Source: Verrucomicrobiota bacterium (GTDB lineage: Bacteria > Verrucomicrobiota > Verrucomicrobiae > Opitutales > CG1-02-43-26). From it: 64,000 bases of DNA. The notes beneath the pieces were generated by a model. That model ran no database searches. It was not told the DNA's origin and worked only from the letters and a program-made list of their open reading frames with translations. Shown in pieces: positions 28,934-38,331 of this stretch. The translations under genes and the position numbers were made by a program. Every line of letters begins with the position of its first letter. The first letter of the stretch is position 1. The DNA lies in contig JABDAI010000003.1 in assembly GCA_013289195.1 (NCBI GenBank), positions 1 to 64,000 on the forward strand. The letters are read 5' to 3'.

Positions 28934-28976
28934 GAAACCCTACATCTGCATGTCAATACTTTTCACCCGCTAGCCC

Positions 28977-30161
28977 TTAAGATCGAAGTGCAATAATAGG
29001 ATCTAGCATAGATGCTTGACGAGCGGGATAGTAACCAAAAAATAATCCTACACCCGTTGAAACGCCTATACCCAAGAGAATTGCTGCTTTGGAAACCATG
29101 AAGTCCCATCCATTGTGCTGTGCAAGAAAATAGGACGCACCGATTCCAATTCCTAACCCAATGAGCCCTCCAATCAAACAAAGTACTAAAGATTCAATTA
29201 AAAATTGCAATTGAATATCACGGCGTAATGCCCCTAAAGCACGCCGAATTCCAATTTCTTTTTTCCTTTCAGAGACGGATACTAGCATCACATTCATAAC
29301 ACCAACTCCTCCCACAATAAGAGAAATACTTCCTATCGCACCTAATAAAAGAGTAAAGAGTTGTGACTGTTTGTTTTGCTGCTGAATAAGCTCTTCGGCA
29401 GTTTGAATTTCGATCTCTAGTTGAGGATCTACAAGATGGAAATAGTTCTTTATATCCTCAGCGACTTCCGATGCCACTGAGCCAGGTTTCACTCTTCCAA
29501 GAATATAGCTAATTTCAGGATCTTCAAAACTTCTCATAAAAGTACTGATTGGTATCATGATAGAACGATTGGCACTAAATGGCTTCATACCTCCACCCGG
29601 TGTTTTCTCTAATATTCCAATCACTGTAAATAATCTGTCTCGAAACATGATATCAATCCCCAGAAATTTGGTGATTCCTTTTTCCTTCATTTCATCAACA
29701 ACCTCTGAGCCTAATACGGCGTAATTCATATTCACATCTAAATCTGAAAGGTATCGTCCTTCCTGCATTTTGAAACGGTTAATGCTTAAAAAATTGCCCA
29801 AAGTTGCAATAATTTGTGAGGAATAATTTTGCCCTTGGTAAATAAAGTTGGTCCCACTGGAAGCCATTGGGGTTGCTTCCAAAATATTCGCTACACGATA
29901 GGGTAGTTCAACCGCCTGTTCCAAAGTAATTTTAGGAGCATTTTCACCAAAATTTCCACCCCAACCTTTACTTATGACAATGTAATCTGTACCCATCTCT
30001 TTAAATTGTTTTAATGCATGCTCAGAAGCAATAATACCTACCGATACCATCGCAATCACTGAACCAATACCGATAACAATACCGAGTAAAGCCAGCAGCG
30101 TTCTTTGCTTTGAGGCAAGAAGACTGCGAATACCCATGTTTACATTTGCTTTGATTATCAT
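28977..30161 (-). CDS. MacB/FtsX-like ABC permease
   Basis: This 394-residue inner-membrane permease of the MacB (type VII ABC) class acts mechanically on the periplasm rather than moving substrate through the membrane. It shows the expected plan: a first membrane helix after residue 20 (LLALLGIVIGIGSVIAM), a large periplasmic MacB domain (about 45-270), and three C-terminal helices. VSERKKEIGIRRALGALRRD lies between helices 2 and 3. The ATPase that drives it is encoded upstream and overlaps by four bases (ATGA). It is the last gene of the export operon that begins at 34634. Confidence 0.93.
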   Translation of the reverse strand: MIIKANVNMGIRSLLASKQRTLLALLGIVIGIGSVIAMVSVGIIASEHALKQFKEMGTDYIVISKGWGGNFGENAPKITLEQAVELPYRVANILEATPMASSGTNFIYQGQNYSSQIIATLGNFLSINRFKMQEGRYLSDLDVNMNYAVLGSEVVDEMKEKGITKFLGIDIMFRDRLFTVIGILEKTPGGGMKPFSANRSIMIPISTFMRSFEDPEISYILGRVKPGSVASEVAEDIKNYFHLVDPQLEIEIQTAEELIQQQNKQSQLFTLLLGAIGSISLIVGGVGVMNVMLVSVSERKKEIGIRRALGALRRDIQLQFLIESLVLCLIGGLIGLGIGIGASYFLAQHNGWDFMVSKAAILLGIGVSTGVGLFFGYYPARQASMLDPIIALRS

Positions 30162-30847
30162 AGTTTTATATCAGCTGCAACGATTCCATCTTTTAGAACG
30201 ACTCGACGGGGACTTTTTTGAGCAATCTCATCGTTATGTGTGATTAATACAATTGTCATTCCATCTGTACGGTTAAGTTCATAAAATAAATTCAAAATAT
30301 CCTCACTCGTTTTAACATCAAGTGCCCCAGTCGGTTCATCGGCTAAAATCATGGAAGGCTTTCCAACCAATGCTCTTGCAATCGCCACTCTTTGCTGCTG
30401 CCCACCAGAAAGTTCATTGGGCTTATGATGTTCCCGGTCCGCCATATTCACCCTCGCAAGCATTTCACGACATCTTGGAACTATTTGACTACGCGACCAA
30501 CCCCTATAAAGCAATGGCACTGCCACATTTTCTAAAACATTGAGCTTAGGCAGTAAATTATAAGATTGAAACACAAACCCAATCTTTTGATTGCGTAGCG
30601 TCGATAATTCGTTGTCATCGGCGAGCTGTGCGTTGACTCCATCGATATAAAAATTCCCCGACGTCTGTTTATCAAGGAGCCCCATAATATTCATCAAAGT
30701 CGATTTCCCACATCCAGAGGTACCTACTATTGCTACAAATTCTTTTTCAAAAACCTTAAAATTAATCCCCTTTAGCGCCTCCACAGTCACTGGCCCTAAA
30801 TAGTAATTTTTGACAACATCTTGCAAATCTAAAATGGGTGTACTCAC
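30158..30847 (-). CDS. MacB/LolD-type ABC ATPase
   Basis: This 229-residue ATPase powers the permease encoded next. It carries Walker A GTSGCGKST at 42-50, the Q-loop FVFQSYNLLPKL, the signature LSGGQ at 146-150, Walker B MILADEP at 166-172 and the switch histidine in VLITHNDE. In E. coli MacB the ATPase and permease are fused; here they are separate genes, as in many Gram-positive and PVC bacteria. The adaptor gene ends 11 bases upstream, so all four genes are one transcript. Confidence 0.95.
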   Translation of the reverse strand: MSTPILDLQDVVKNYYLGPVTVEALKGINFKVFEKEFVAIVGTSGCGKSTLMNIMGLLDKQTSGNFYIDGVNAQLADDNELSTLRNQKIGFVFQSYNLLPKLNVLENVAVPLLYRGWSRSQIVPRCREMLARVNMADREHHKPNELSGGQQQRVAIARALVGKPSMILADEPTGALDVKTSEDILNLFYELNRTDGMTIVLITHNDEIAQKSPRRVVLKDGIVAADIKL

Positions 30848-30858
30848 TGTAAATTATT

Positions 30859-32700
30859 TTAAGGATTTAATATTAAAAGCTTATCTCCGGCTTGAACACC
30901 TGCTGTAACTTCCACACTCGTAGGCGTTGTTTTCCCAGTTTCCACACGAACTCTTTCGGGTTCAGCCCCAGGGACAATCTTGTAGACATAGTTGCCATCT
31001 CGAGCTATTTTAATAGCAGTAAATGGAACCATTAAAGCTTCAGGATTACTGTACGTCACAATACTCAAAGTCGCACTCATACCCAAACGAATTCTCTTTC
31101 GTTCCTCATCATTTAAAGGTTCAGTCTCAACGTTAATTTCAAAGTAAGGCGCCCTTCCCCCTTGCTTTGCCTGTGAAGAAACATAGGTTACCTTACCTGT
31201 CAGTGTAATTCCTGGAAATGCATCCCCAGTGACTTTAACTTCTTGTCCTTGCTTCACTGACGTAATATCGACTTCCTCCACTTTCCCTACAACTTTTAAT
31301 CGAGTTAAATCTGCTATGGCAACGAATACGGTGCCATCATCAATTTGCATTCCAACCTCAATAGGCTTACTCTTTTTTTCTTCACCCCCACTAGGTGGTA
31401 AAATAGCTACGCCTATTGTATCTGACTTTATAACCGATTGTTTCATTTTGTCTGCAAATTCTTTTTCGGTAAGCGCTGCATTTTGCCATTTAAATTCAGC
31501 TACTTTGACTGCCTGCTCATCGCCTTCTTTCTCTGTTGTCTCAAGTTTTGTTTGTGCAGAATGTAATGAATCTTCTGCACTATCAAGTTGTTCTTTTGCT
31601 ATTACACCTAAGTCATAAAGTTTCTGCGAAGATTGTACTTTTTCTTGTGCGCGGAATATTTCTCGTTTTGCGTCAGCTAATTGTGTGCTTGTTGCCCAAT
31701 TTTTCTTCTTCTCGTATTCTTCCAAAGCGGTTATCTCAGCTACTTTTGCATTCCTATATTCTACCAAAACTTTTTCATCACTAATGATGAGTAATTCTTG
31801 ACCCTTTTGAACTTCCTCACCAATAGTAAAATTTTTAGAAACAATTCGTCCGGTAAAGGGAGCAAATTTGTTTTCAATGCTAGCAGGCTCCAATATCCCT
31901 CTTAAGGTCAAAGGATAGGTTAAAGATTGCGGTGTCACAGTAAATACATTTTTATCTTCTATTTTATTCACATCTATTTCTAGTTTTGCCTGCGGAGCAC
32001 CCTCTTTTTTTCCACCTGAAAAATACGAAAAGCCCCAAATGGCTAATCCAATAAGTAAAAATAATGCAATAATTGCTATAGCTGCTATAGTCCGATTACG
32101 AGTTACAGTTTTTGAAGACTCCTGAACCGTTTTCTTTTCTTCAGAGACTTTTATATAAGCCTCCTGAAGCTTATCATTTTGCTCTTTGATTTGTTCAGCA
32201 AGTTCTTGCTCATGCTTGCGCGTTTCCTGCAAACTTCCAAAAAGAATAGTATTTTCTATCGCAATTGAGGCTTGAGCGCACATGGCTTCTACAAAAGCCA
32301 CATCATCATCGTCGTATTCTCCATCTTCTTTATTAATCAGTTGAATAACGCCAATTTTCTTATTCTTTTCTTTGATAGGTGCACAAAGCATCGACTTAAT
32401 ATGAATATCCGTTATATCATCTATTTTAGGATCATAGCGGCTATCCCTACTCACATCCTGCATGACAAAGGTTTTCTCCTTGTCAATGACTTGCCCTGGA
32501 ACACCCTGCCCTAGTTTGAATTCAACTGACATGAATTCCACACCTTCTCCGGCACGATTCCAGAGAATTTTTTCATGCTCATCGTAAAGGTATATGATAA
32601 CTCTCTGTGAGTGAGTAAATTTCTTGGTCTTCTCAATAATCAAATTTAAAAGTTCATTGAGATCATGGGGTTTTTCTTCGACGCCTCCTAATATTTCCAT
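30859..32700 (-). CDS. GAF-domain / HlyD adaptor fusion protein
   Basis: This 613-residue protein has two functions in one chain. Residues 12-155 form a GAF domain (LNLIIEKTKKF, GQGVPGQVI, SMLCAPIKEKNKKIGVIQLI, AQASIAIENT), a small-molecule or redox sensor. A coiled coil (155-200) and one membrane helix (204-228) follow. The HlyD/MacA-like periplasmic adaptor (about 245-613) comes last, with lipoyl halves, a long helical hairpin (about 310-430) and beta-barrel parts. The GAF domain would lie in the cytoplasm, so ligand binding could be passed across the membrane to the pump. It lies between tolC and the MacB-like ATPase genes. The ligand is not predictable. Confidence 0.85.
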   Translation of the reverse strand: MEILGGVEEKPHDLNELLNLIIEKTKKFTHSQRVIIYLYDEHEKILWNRAGEGVEFMSVEFKLGQGVPGQVIDKEKTFVMQDVSRDSRYDPKIDDITDIHIKSMLCAPIKEKNKKIGVIQLINKEDGEYDDDDVAFVEAMCAQASIAIENTILFGSLQETRKHEQELAEQIKEQNDKLQEAYIKVSEEKKTVQESSKTVTRNRTIAAIAIIALFLLIGLAIWGFSYFSGGKKEGAPQAKLEIDVNKIEDKNVFTVTPQSLTYPLTLRGILEPASIENKFAPFTGRIVSKNFTIGEEVQKGQELLIISDEKVLVEYRNAKVAEITALEEYEKKKNWATSTQLADAKREIFRAQEKVQSSQKLYDLGVIAKEQLDSAEDSLHSAQTKLETTEKEGDEQAVKVAEFKWQNAALTEKEFADKMKQSVIKSDTIGVAILPPSGGEEKKSKPIEVGMQIDDGTVFVAIADLTRLKVVGKVEEVDITSVKQGQEVKVTGDAFPGITLTGKVTYVSSQAKQGGRAPYFEINVETEPLNDEERKRIRLGMSATLSIVTYSNPEALMVPFTAIKIARDGNYVYKIVPGAEPERVRVETGKTTPTSVEVTAGVQAGDKLLILNP

Positions 32701-32717
32701 AGCTTTAAAAATTCTTT

Positions 32718-34634
32718 TTACGTTTTAACTTTACCAAAAAGTGTATCACTGAGTTTCGGCATATTATCTGTTCTACGATTAATATTGATATTCCAAGAAT
32801 CCAGAGTAGTTCCTATCAAAGCATCGAGAACCGCTATATCATTCATTAAACTCACTTTCGCATCCAGTTCGGCTTTCTCTGCAGAAATCAAATCATCTTG
32901 AACACCTGTAAGCTCAAAGCTACTTGACTGCCCTCCCTCTATTTCTAGACGCTTTTGAAATACGCGCTTTTTCGATAACATAGTATTTATTTTCGCCAAT
33001 TTTATCTGTATAATATCTTTTTTAATAGTACGCAATGTGTCCTTAATCGACGCTGTTAAATCTTGTTCCCTTTTTCGTAAACTAATTTTAGCATTCCTTA
33101 AAGCAATCTTTGCATTAAGAAGTGCTGACTTTCTCGCTTCTAAGAAATTAAATGGAATGGTTAAGGTCAATCCAGCATTTACTGCTCGGTCCCTAAAATC
33201 CCATGCATTTTCATTAGAACGTCCTAAAGAGTTTCTCGTTACTGAGGACGCAATTCCCGCATTCAAAGTTAAATTCCATAATGTATTATTGCGCGCCAAC
33301 ATATAATTTAATTCTGCAATCCGGAAATTGAGCAATTCAGTCAAATAAGTTGGATTATTAAGAAATGTAATAGAAAGCAACTCCTCAATAGTTGGCATAT
33401 CTTCAGGTTCAATATCCAGAACGTAGAGATCTTGTGGAACTAAATTAGTACTTGTATCCATATTGATTTGTCTTAAAAAATCTATTCGAGCAGATTCTAC
33501 GGTATTTCTTTGATCTTGAAAATTAAACTCTTGTTGCGCCAAATAACGTTGGCGTTCCACTATGTCAGACTTTGCTCGCCTACCTGCCTCAACTAAAACT
33601 TTTGTATGTGCCAAATCATCACGTCCTTTATAAATTGCCCGTTTATCAATTTCAAATTCATCTATTGCTCTTAAGTAAGCACGATATAATGTTATCGTAA
33701 GCGTAACATTATCTATCACGACTTGCTTTAAATTATTTATTGAAATTTCATCACCTAAGTAAGCTAATGTTAAAGGGATAGTTCCTATTTCAAAGCCACC
33801 TCCCTGTAATAAGGGTTGGCTGATATTAAAGCCTAAAGTCGTAGTAGCAGTTGTATGACTTTCCTGTCCACTGACCTTAGTATAGGTATAAGAATTGTTC
33901 CAAATTAAATTAATCAACCCACCTGATTTTAATTTCTGAGATGTTGATATACTCGGAACTGGGATAATAACTGTATCAGTGAAAGGCCCTTCTCTATTAA
34001 ATTGACGTGTCCAATTTCCAACTAAAGTTGTATTCCATTGCGGTGTCCAAGTTTCTTCAAAAGCCAATAAAGATTGTACGTCAGCTGCTCTTTGAAGATA
34101 AGCCGAAGTAATACCTTTGGTAATATTAGCTTCTAAAGCACTTGCAGTTCCAAAGCCCACACCTTCATTATCCCTTAATGCTAAATAGATGGCTTCTTCA
34201 AGGGATATTTTTTGCCCTTTACTAAAATCCTCAACTAAAAAGACATCCGCTTCAGCTTGAAGCTTTTTCAATAATTGATCTGCCTTTAAAGCTTCTGCAT
34301 CACTCATGGATTCATCAAAAATAATATCCACTTCTTCTTCTTCCCCTTTATTATTAGTATCATCTGGAACGTCGATTCCATATAATCCTTCATCATCTGT
34401 AAAATCGTCATCAAGTGAAGGTTTTTCCGGCATGCAAATAGGATGAGGCAGAAATCCCTTCCACACACAGTCAAAATCCTCTGAGGCAATGCGTTTCATG
34501 GGTGAAAGAGCTACTAATCGAGAAGACAGAACATGAAACCCAAGAAAGACTGCGAGGTATAACAAGAAGCATCTTGAAATTTTTTTTCTCACAACAAAAA
34601 ACTTTTTACTAATAGAACCTTGGCAATTCATCAC
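32718..34634 (-). CDS. TolC-family outer-membrane export protein
   Basis: This 638-residue protein would be the outer-membrane duct of the adjacent MacAB-like exporter. The first 42 residues contain a late signal sequence (about 22-40, LLYLAVFLGFHVLSS). An acidic low-complexity stretch (DDEGLYGIDVPDDTNNKGEE region, about 78-110) precedes the TolC domain. That domain shows SLEEAIYLALRDN, the stretch ISQPLLQGGGFEIG and the final coiled-coil helices. At 638 residues it is longer than E. coli TolC (about 490), mostly through the N-terminal insert. It is the first gene of the four-gene operon, 17 bases before the GAF-HlyD gene. Confidence 0.88.
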   Translation of the reverse strand: MMNCQGSISKKFFVVRKKISRCFLLYLAVFLGFHVLSSRLVALSPMKRIASEDFDCVWKGFLPHPICMPEKPSLDDDFTDDEGLYGIDVPDDTNNKGEEEEVDIIFDESMSDAEALKADQLLKKLQAEADVFLVEDFSKGQKISLEEAIYLALRDNEGVGFGTASALEANITKGITSAYLQRAADVQSLLAFEETWTPQWNTTLVGNWTRQFNREGPFTDTVIIPVPSISTSQKLKSGGLINLIWNNSYTYTKVSGQESHTTATTTLGFNISQPLLQGGGFEIGTIPLTLAYLGDEISINNLKQVVIDNVTLTITLYRAYLRAIDEFEIDKRAIYKGRDDLAHTKVLVEAGRRAKSDIVERQRYLAQQEFNFQDQRNTVESARIDFLRQINMDTSTNLVPQDLYVLDIEPEDMPTIEELLSITFLNNPTYLTELLNFRIAELNYMLARNNTLWNLTLNAGIASSVTRNSLGRSNENAWDFRDRAVNAGLTLTIPFNFLEARKSALLNAKIALRNAKISLRKREQDLTASIKDTLRTIKKDIIQIKLAKINTMLSKKRVFQKRLEIEGGQSSSFELTGVQDDLISAEKAELDAKVSLMNDIAVLDALIGTTLDSWNININRRTDNMPKLSDTLFGKVKT

Positions 34635-34761
34635 AGAAGGGGTGAATCATAGAAAAAATCTACTCGAGCTCGATGTTTTCAGAAAATTTTCCTCTTGTAA
34701 ACAAAAAACGTTTACGAAAAGTAATAACTTAATAATTAAGTAACTTAAAAAAGAATGGGTA

Positions 34762-35220
34762 TTACTTCCATAATTCAATAATTTTTCGTTTTAGATTTTC
34801 CAATTGTCCAGGTCGTGTTACAACAAATACAGTGTCATCACCGGCTATTGTTCCAACAATTTCATAAAATCCTGTATCATCATTAGTTGTACCAAAATTC
34901 GAGGATGTCGATTCAGGGTCATTAGCACTCATATAATCCAACTTGTAAGCCAAAGCACTCGCATGTCCTGGAGGAGTATGAAGTACCAAAAGATTCGGCG
35001 GAGCTTCATCAATACGTTTTATTAAACTACTAAACGTTATATCGGGAGAATTAGGTGCAATGTACACTCCATGCTTTTTCCTTATTCCCATTTTATTAAG
35101 TCGCCTTGAAAGCGTAGACTGGGTCATCTCAAATCCCCTGTTTTTGATTTTTTTCAATAGCTCACTTTGATCCCTTATCTCCTCCGTTGCTATAATTTTC
35201 AATAATTCTCTATTATTCAT
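34762..35220 (-). CDS. argR: arginine-responsive repressor ArgR
   Basis: ArgR is a hexameric repressor that uses L-arginine as co-repressor. The 152-residue length is normal. The N-terminal winged helix-turn-helix is visible (SQSELLKKIKNRGFEMTQST, then LSRRLNKMGIRKK). The C-terminal arginine-binding and oligomer domain follows, with TPPGHASALAYKLD at 82-95 and GTIAGDDTVF at 123-132. It is divergent from glnP across 73 bases. In Chlamydia pneumoniae ArgR is known to repress the adjacent glnPQ operon, and the same arrangement here makes that the best guess for its target. Confidence 0.95.
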   Translation of the reverse strand: MNNRELLKIIATEEIRDQSELLKKIKNRGFEMTQSTLSRRLNKMGIRKKHGVYIAPNSPDITFSSLIKRIDEAPPNLLVLHTPPGHASALAYKLDYMSANDPESTSSNFGTTNDDTGFYEIVGTIAGDDTVFVVTRPGQLENLKRKIIELWK

Positions 35221-35293
35221 ACAAATCGATTTTAATAGTTGAAATTTACAACTTTATTCAGTAATATTCAAGTTAATTTAAAAATATTACTCA
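35221..35293. promoter_or_regulatory. argR-glnP divergent control region
   Basis: The 73 bases between the two start codons contain TATTCA twice in tandem (TTTATTCAGTAATATTCAAG) and a more distant TTGAAAT. These resemble ARG-box half sites (TGAAT/ATTCA), though the spacing and orientation do not match the E. coli consensus. Binding by ArgR is inference from position. Confidence 0.35.
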
Positions 35294-35953
35294 ATGGAAA
35301 TACTCACTCAAGAATGGCTATCTTCAATAAAATACATTTCGGGAGGAATCATTGTCACTTTGGAATATACTCTGATATCTGTAGCTCTTGGGTTGATTTT
35401 AGGTTCTCTTCTTGCATTGAGTAAATTAAGTCATAATAAATTTCTTCAAATTTTTGCCTCAAGTTATGTTTCCATTTTCCGAGGAACGCCTCTTTTAATC
35501 CAATTAAGCTTAGTTTATTTTGCCATTCCAACGCTCATTCACTATAAAATGTCTGTATTCGAAGCAGGTATTATTGCGTTTTCTTTAAATTCTGCCGCCT
35601 ATGTTTGCGAAATCATTAGAGCAGGTATTGAGTCCATTGATAAAGGACAATTTGAAGCATCGAAAGCTCTTGGTATTCCCTACACTGCCATGATGAAGGA
35701 CATCATTTTTCCTCAAGCGATTAAAAATATTCTTCCCGCTCTTGTTAATGAGGTGATTAACTTGCTGAAAGAAACCGCGATTATATCTATCATAGGAGGC
35801 GCCGATCTGATGGCAAGAGCGCAAATTGTTGTCGCTGAAAAGTATAGCTATTTTATTCCCTTATTTATAGCCTCAATTTATTATTACATTTTAGTGGAAA
35901 TTTTAAGTTACTTTGCAAAAATCTTAGAACGAAAACTCAAAACCAATGATTAG
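35294..35953 (+). CDS. glnP: polar amino-acid ABC transporter permease
   Basis: This is a 219-residue permease of the HisM/GlnP group, with about five membrane helices. The cytoplasmic EAA loop that docks the ATPase is clear: [20 protein letters not shown] near 134. [20 protein letters not shown] near residue 63 is characteristic of polar amino-acid uptake systems. The neighbouring argR suggests arginine or a related amino acid as substrate. No periplasmic binding protein is in the window. It overlaps glnQ by eight bases. Confidence 0.92.
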   Translation: MEILTQEWLSSIKYISGGIIVTLEYTLISVALGLILGSLLALSKLSHNKFLQIFASSYVSIFRGTPLLIQLSLVYFAIPTLIHYKMSVFEAGIIAFSLNSAAYVCEIIRAGIESIDKGQFEASKALGIPYTAMMKDIIFPQAIKNILPALVNEVINLLKETAIISIIGGADLMARAQIVVAEKYSYFIPLFIASIYYYILVEILSYFAKILERKLKTND

Positions 35954-36662
35954 AATAAAAAATTTAAGGAAAAAATTTAATGACCTCGAAGTGCTCAAAG
36001 GAATATCTATAGATATTGCACAAGGTGAAGTCATCGCCATCATTGGTCCTTCAGGCAGCGGAAAATCTACACTCCTTCGCTGTATGAATCTTTTAGAAAC
36101 ACCAACAAGTGGTGAAATTTGGATCGATGGTGTCCTGCTCGATAAATCATCGCTCCCCAAAATTCAGCCTCAAATTGGAATGCTTTTTCAGCATTTTAAT
36201 CTTTTTCGCAATATGTCTGTTATCGAGAACATTCTTTATGCGCCAAAAGTTGTTTTAGGCAAAAAAAAAGAAGCATTGATGCCTAAAGCTGAAAATCTTT
36301 TATCACAAGTCAATTTATTAGACAAAAAATTAGCCTATCCACAGTCGCTCTCCGGCGGCCAAAAACAGCGTATAGCAATAGTTCGAGCGCTTATCATGAA
36401 CCCCAAGATTCTTCTTCTGGATGAACCCACTTCAGCTCTCGATCCGGAAATGGTAAAGGAAGTATTAAATACCATCAAGTCGTTTGCTCATACAGGCATG
36501 ACTCTCATTATGAACACTCATGAAATGTCTTTTGCAAAGGAAGTAGCCGATAGAATTCTATTTCTCGATCAAGGCCAAATTATAGAACAAGGCAGTCCAA
36601 AAGATTTTTTTAGTTCACCAAAAACAGATCGGGTTAAGAGTTTTTTGGAAAAGGTGTTATAA
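35946..36662 (+). CDS. glnQ: polar amino-acid ABC transporter ATPase
   Basis: This 238-residue ATPase energises the amino-acid permease encoded just before it. It has Walker [10 protein letters not shown] at 34-42, Q-loop [12 protein letters not shown], signature LSGGQKQR, Walker [15 protein letters not shown] and switch histidine NTHEMSFA. The sequence is typical of the GlnQ/HisP/ArtP group. The gene overlaps glnP by eight bases, and its end overlaps a convergent pseudouridine synthase gene by six bases. Confidence 0.95.
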   Translation: MIRIKNLRKKFNDLEVLKGISIDIAQGEVIAIIGPSGSGKSTLLRCMNLLETPTSGEIWIDGVLLDKSSLPKIQPQIGMLFQHFNLFRNMSVIENILYAPKVVLGKKKEALMPKAENLLSQVNLLDKKLAYPQSLSGGQKQRIAIVRALIMNPKILLLDEPTSALDPEMVKEVLNTIKSFAHTGMTLIMNTHEMSFAKEVADRILFLDQGQIIEQGSPKDFFSSPKTDRVKSFLEKVL

Positions 36663-37493
36663 ATAAAGTGAGCTTGCTTTTTCTAATTCCATAAAACTAC
36701 GACAAAATACTTCCATATCTTCAGGTAACGGCGCAGAAATACTCTCTTGAAATTCCTCATGGAAAAATTCCAATTTCGCAGCATGTATGGCTTGCCGTTT
36801 CATTGGCAATTGATTAGCCAAGTTTTCTGTCCAACCTTTTTCGATAAACTCTAAAAACAATTTTTCATCTGGACCGTATATTTTATCCCCAACAACCGGA
36901 TACCCCAACCACTGGGCATGTGCTCTGATTTGATGCTTTCGCCCAGTATGTAATTCTACTTCACAAAGCGTATAACCATTTCTTATAAGTATGGGCTTAA
37001 ACGTAGTTTGCGCTCGCTGTGCCGTCCTATCTTCACGCACACATTGCTTTGCATGAATTAAACTTTTGATATCCTTCGCAAGTGGTTGATCGACTTCAAT
37101 TTTTTCTTTTAATTCGCCTACTAACAAAACTGTGTAAAATTTGTTTACTTTTCTAAATTCCATCGCCATTTGGCAAATTCTAGCCATTTTCTTGTCCTTT
37201 GCCAAAAGAACTACCCCACTAGTCTCTCTATCTAGACGGCTAACTAAGTGCAAGGAAACTAAACCTGTATATTCGCGACAAGCACCCACTAAACTCGATA
37301 AAGGTCCATTTTTCGAAGGATGACAAACCACCCATCCAGGTTTATTGATAACAAGCAATCGATTATCCTCTGAAATAATCCATGTTTTCAATTCCTCTAA
37401 ATTGATTAACGGCGCCTCTTCACCGAAAGGATCTGAACCTGGACCTTGAGATTCTTGACTGGCAATACACTTTTCTTCAACCTCATTCACCAT
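36657..37493 (-). CDS. RluA/RluD-family pseudouridine synthase
   Basis: This 278-residue pseudouridine synthase has the catalytic motif RLDRETSG, with Asp88. It also has [13 protein letters not shown] before it and [20 protein letters not shown] after it. It lacks an N-terminal S4 domain; the first 30 residues are acidic and probably disordered. The RNA target is not predictable from sequence alone. It converges on glnQ. The SDR gene stops 13 bases before its ATG, so the two may be co-transcribed. Confidence 0.92.
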   Translation of the reverse strand: MVNEVEEKCIASQESQGPGSDPFGEEAPLINLEELKTWIISEDNRLLVINKPGWVVCHPSKNGPLSSLVGACREYTGLVSLHLVSRLDRETSGVVLLAKDKKMARICQMAMEFRKVNKFYTVLLVGELKEKIEVDQPLAKDIKSLIHAKQCVREDRTAQRAQTTFKPILIRNGYTLCEVELHTGRKHQIRAHAQWLGYPVVGDKIYGPDEKLFLEFIEKGWTENLANQLPMKRQAIHAAKLEFFHEEFQESISAPLPEDMEVFCRSFMELEKASSLYL

Positions 37494-37506
37494 TTAATTC
37501 ACTTCA

Positions 37507-38301
37507 CTATTTACTTTTTCTAAATCGTTTCACGATCATTCCTGAAATTCTAGTCAGTAAACATAAAGGAAAAAATTTCCCAATGCAAATCATTACTTTA
37601 TTCCTAAACCCGGGTATTACAAAACCCTTATCAGCTTCAAAGGCCTTCCATGCCACCTCAACAACTTCTTCAGCTGGTTGCCGACTTTCTTTCTCCGGCG
37701 AAAATCCCGCTCTTGCAAAAAAACTGCTCTGCGTTACCCCAGGACATAAGGCTAATACACGAACGCCTTTATCCCTTAAATCTTCTCTAATAGCTAGAGT
37801 CCAATCCAGAACAAAGGACTTCGTAGCTCCATAGGTTGCCATATAAGGCGTCGGCTGAAATCCTACACCAGATGAAACATTTATTATCCCTCCCCCTCTT
37901 TTGATTATCAAAGGTAACATTAAACCCGTCAGGTGAACAACTGCACATACATTTACATCAATCATATTCAGTTGGTTCGAAAGATTAGTATCTTGAAAAG
38001 CCCCATATTCACCAAATCCACTATTATTAATCAGCAAGATCTTACCCTGCGGCATCTGGTCTATCAGTAACTGATTTATTTTTGGAACTACTTCCTCAAT
38101 TAGTTCTCGTTTGGAAAGATCACATTCAAAATGATAACACCTTTCTTTTCCTTCAAATAGTTTAGGTTTTCGTCGAGAAAGATTGCAAATTAAAACTTTT
38201 TGACTTAAATTTAATAAGAAAGTTAAAAAACTAGCACCTATGCCAGATGATCCTCCAGTAATAACGACTGCTGAATACTCTAAATATCTTTTATCCATAA
38301 T
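37507..38301 (-). CDS. short-chain dehydrogenase/reductase
   Basis: This is a classical SDR of 264 residues. The cofactor motif TGGSSGIGAS is near the start, NNSGFGEYG marks the central strand, and the catalytic Ser and YxxxK are in INVSSG and YGATK. It resembles acyl or ketone reductases of the DltE/YqjQ type, but the substrate is unknown. I chose the ATG at 38301 (MDKRYLEYS) instead of the one at 38346. The latter would overlap the divergent hpf gene and add 15 unconserved residues. Confidence 0.87.
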   Translation of the reverse strand: MMDKRYLEYSAVVITGGSSGIGASFLTFLLNLSQKVLICNLSRRKPKLFEGKERCYHFECDLSKRELIEEVVPKINQLLIDQMPQGKILLINNSGFGEYGAFQDTNLSNQLNMIDVNVCAVVHLTGLMLPLIIKRGGGIINVSSGVGFQPTPYMATYGATKSFVLDWTLAIREDLRDKGVRVLALCPGVTQSSFFARAGFSPEKESRQPAEEVVEVAWKAFEADKGFVIPGFRNKVMICIGKFFPLCLLTRISGMIVKRFRKSK

Positions 38302-38331
38302 TTTTTGTAAACTTAAACCCTTAAAAATGCA

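Noticed and set aside
28559..28996. A plus-strand frame opposite the duplicated membrane protein
   Set aside because: The minus-strand product has hydrophobic modules and an internal duplication that make sense as protein; the plus frame does not.
35100..35140. A tRNA-like T-arm (TCTCAAATCCCC)
   Set aside because: It lies inside argR coding sequence and no cloverleaf can be formed around it.
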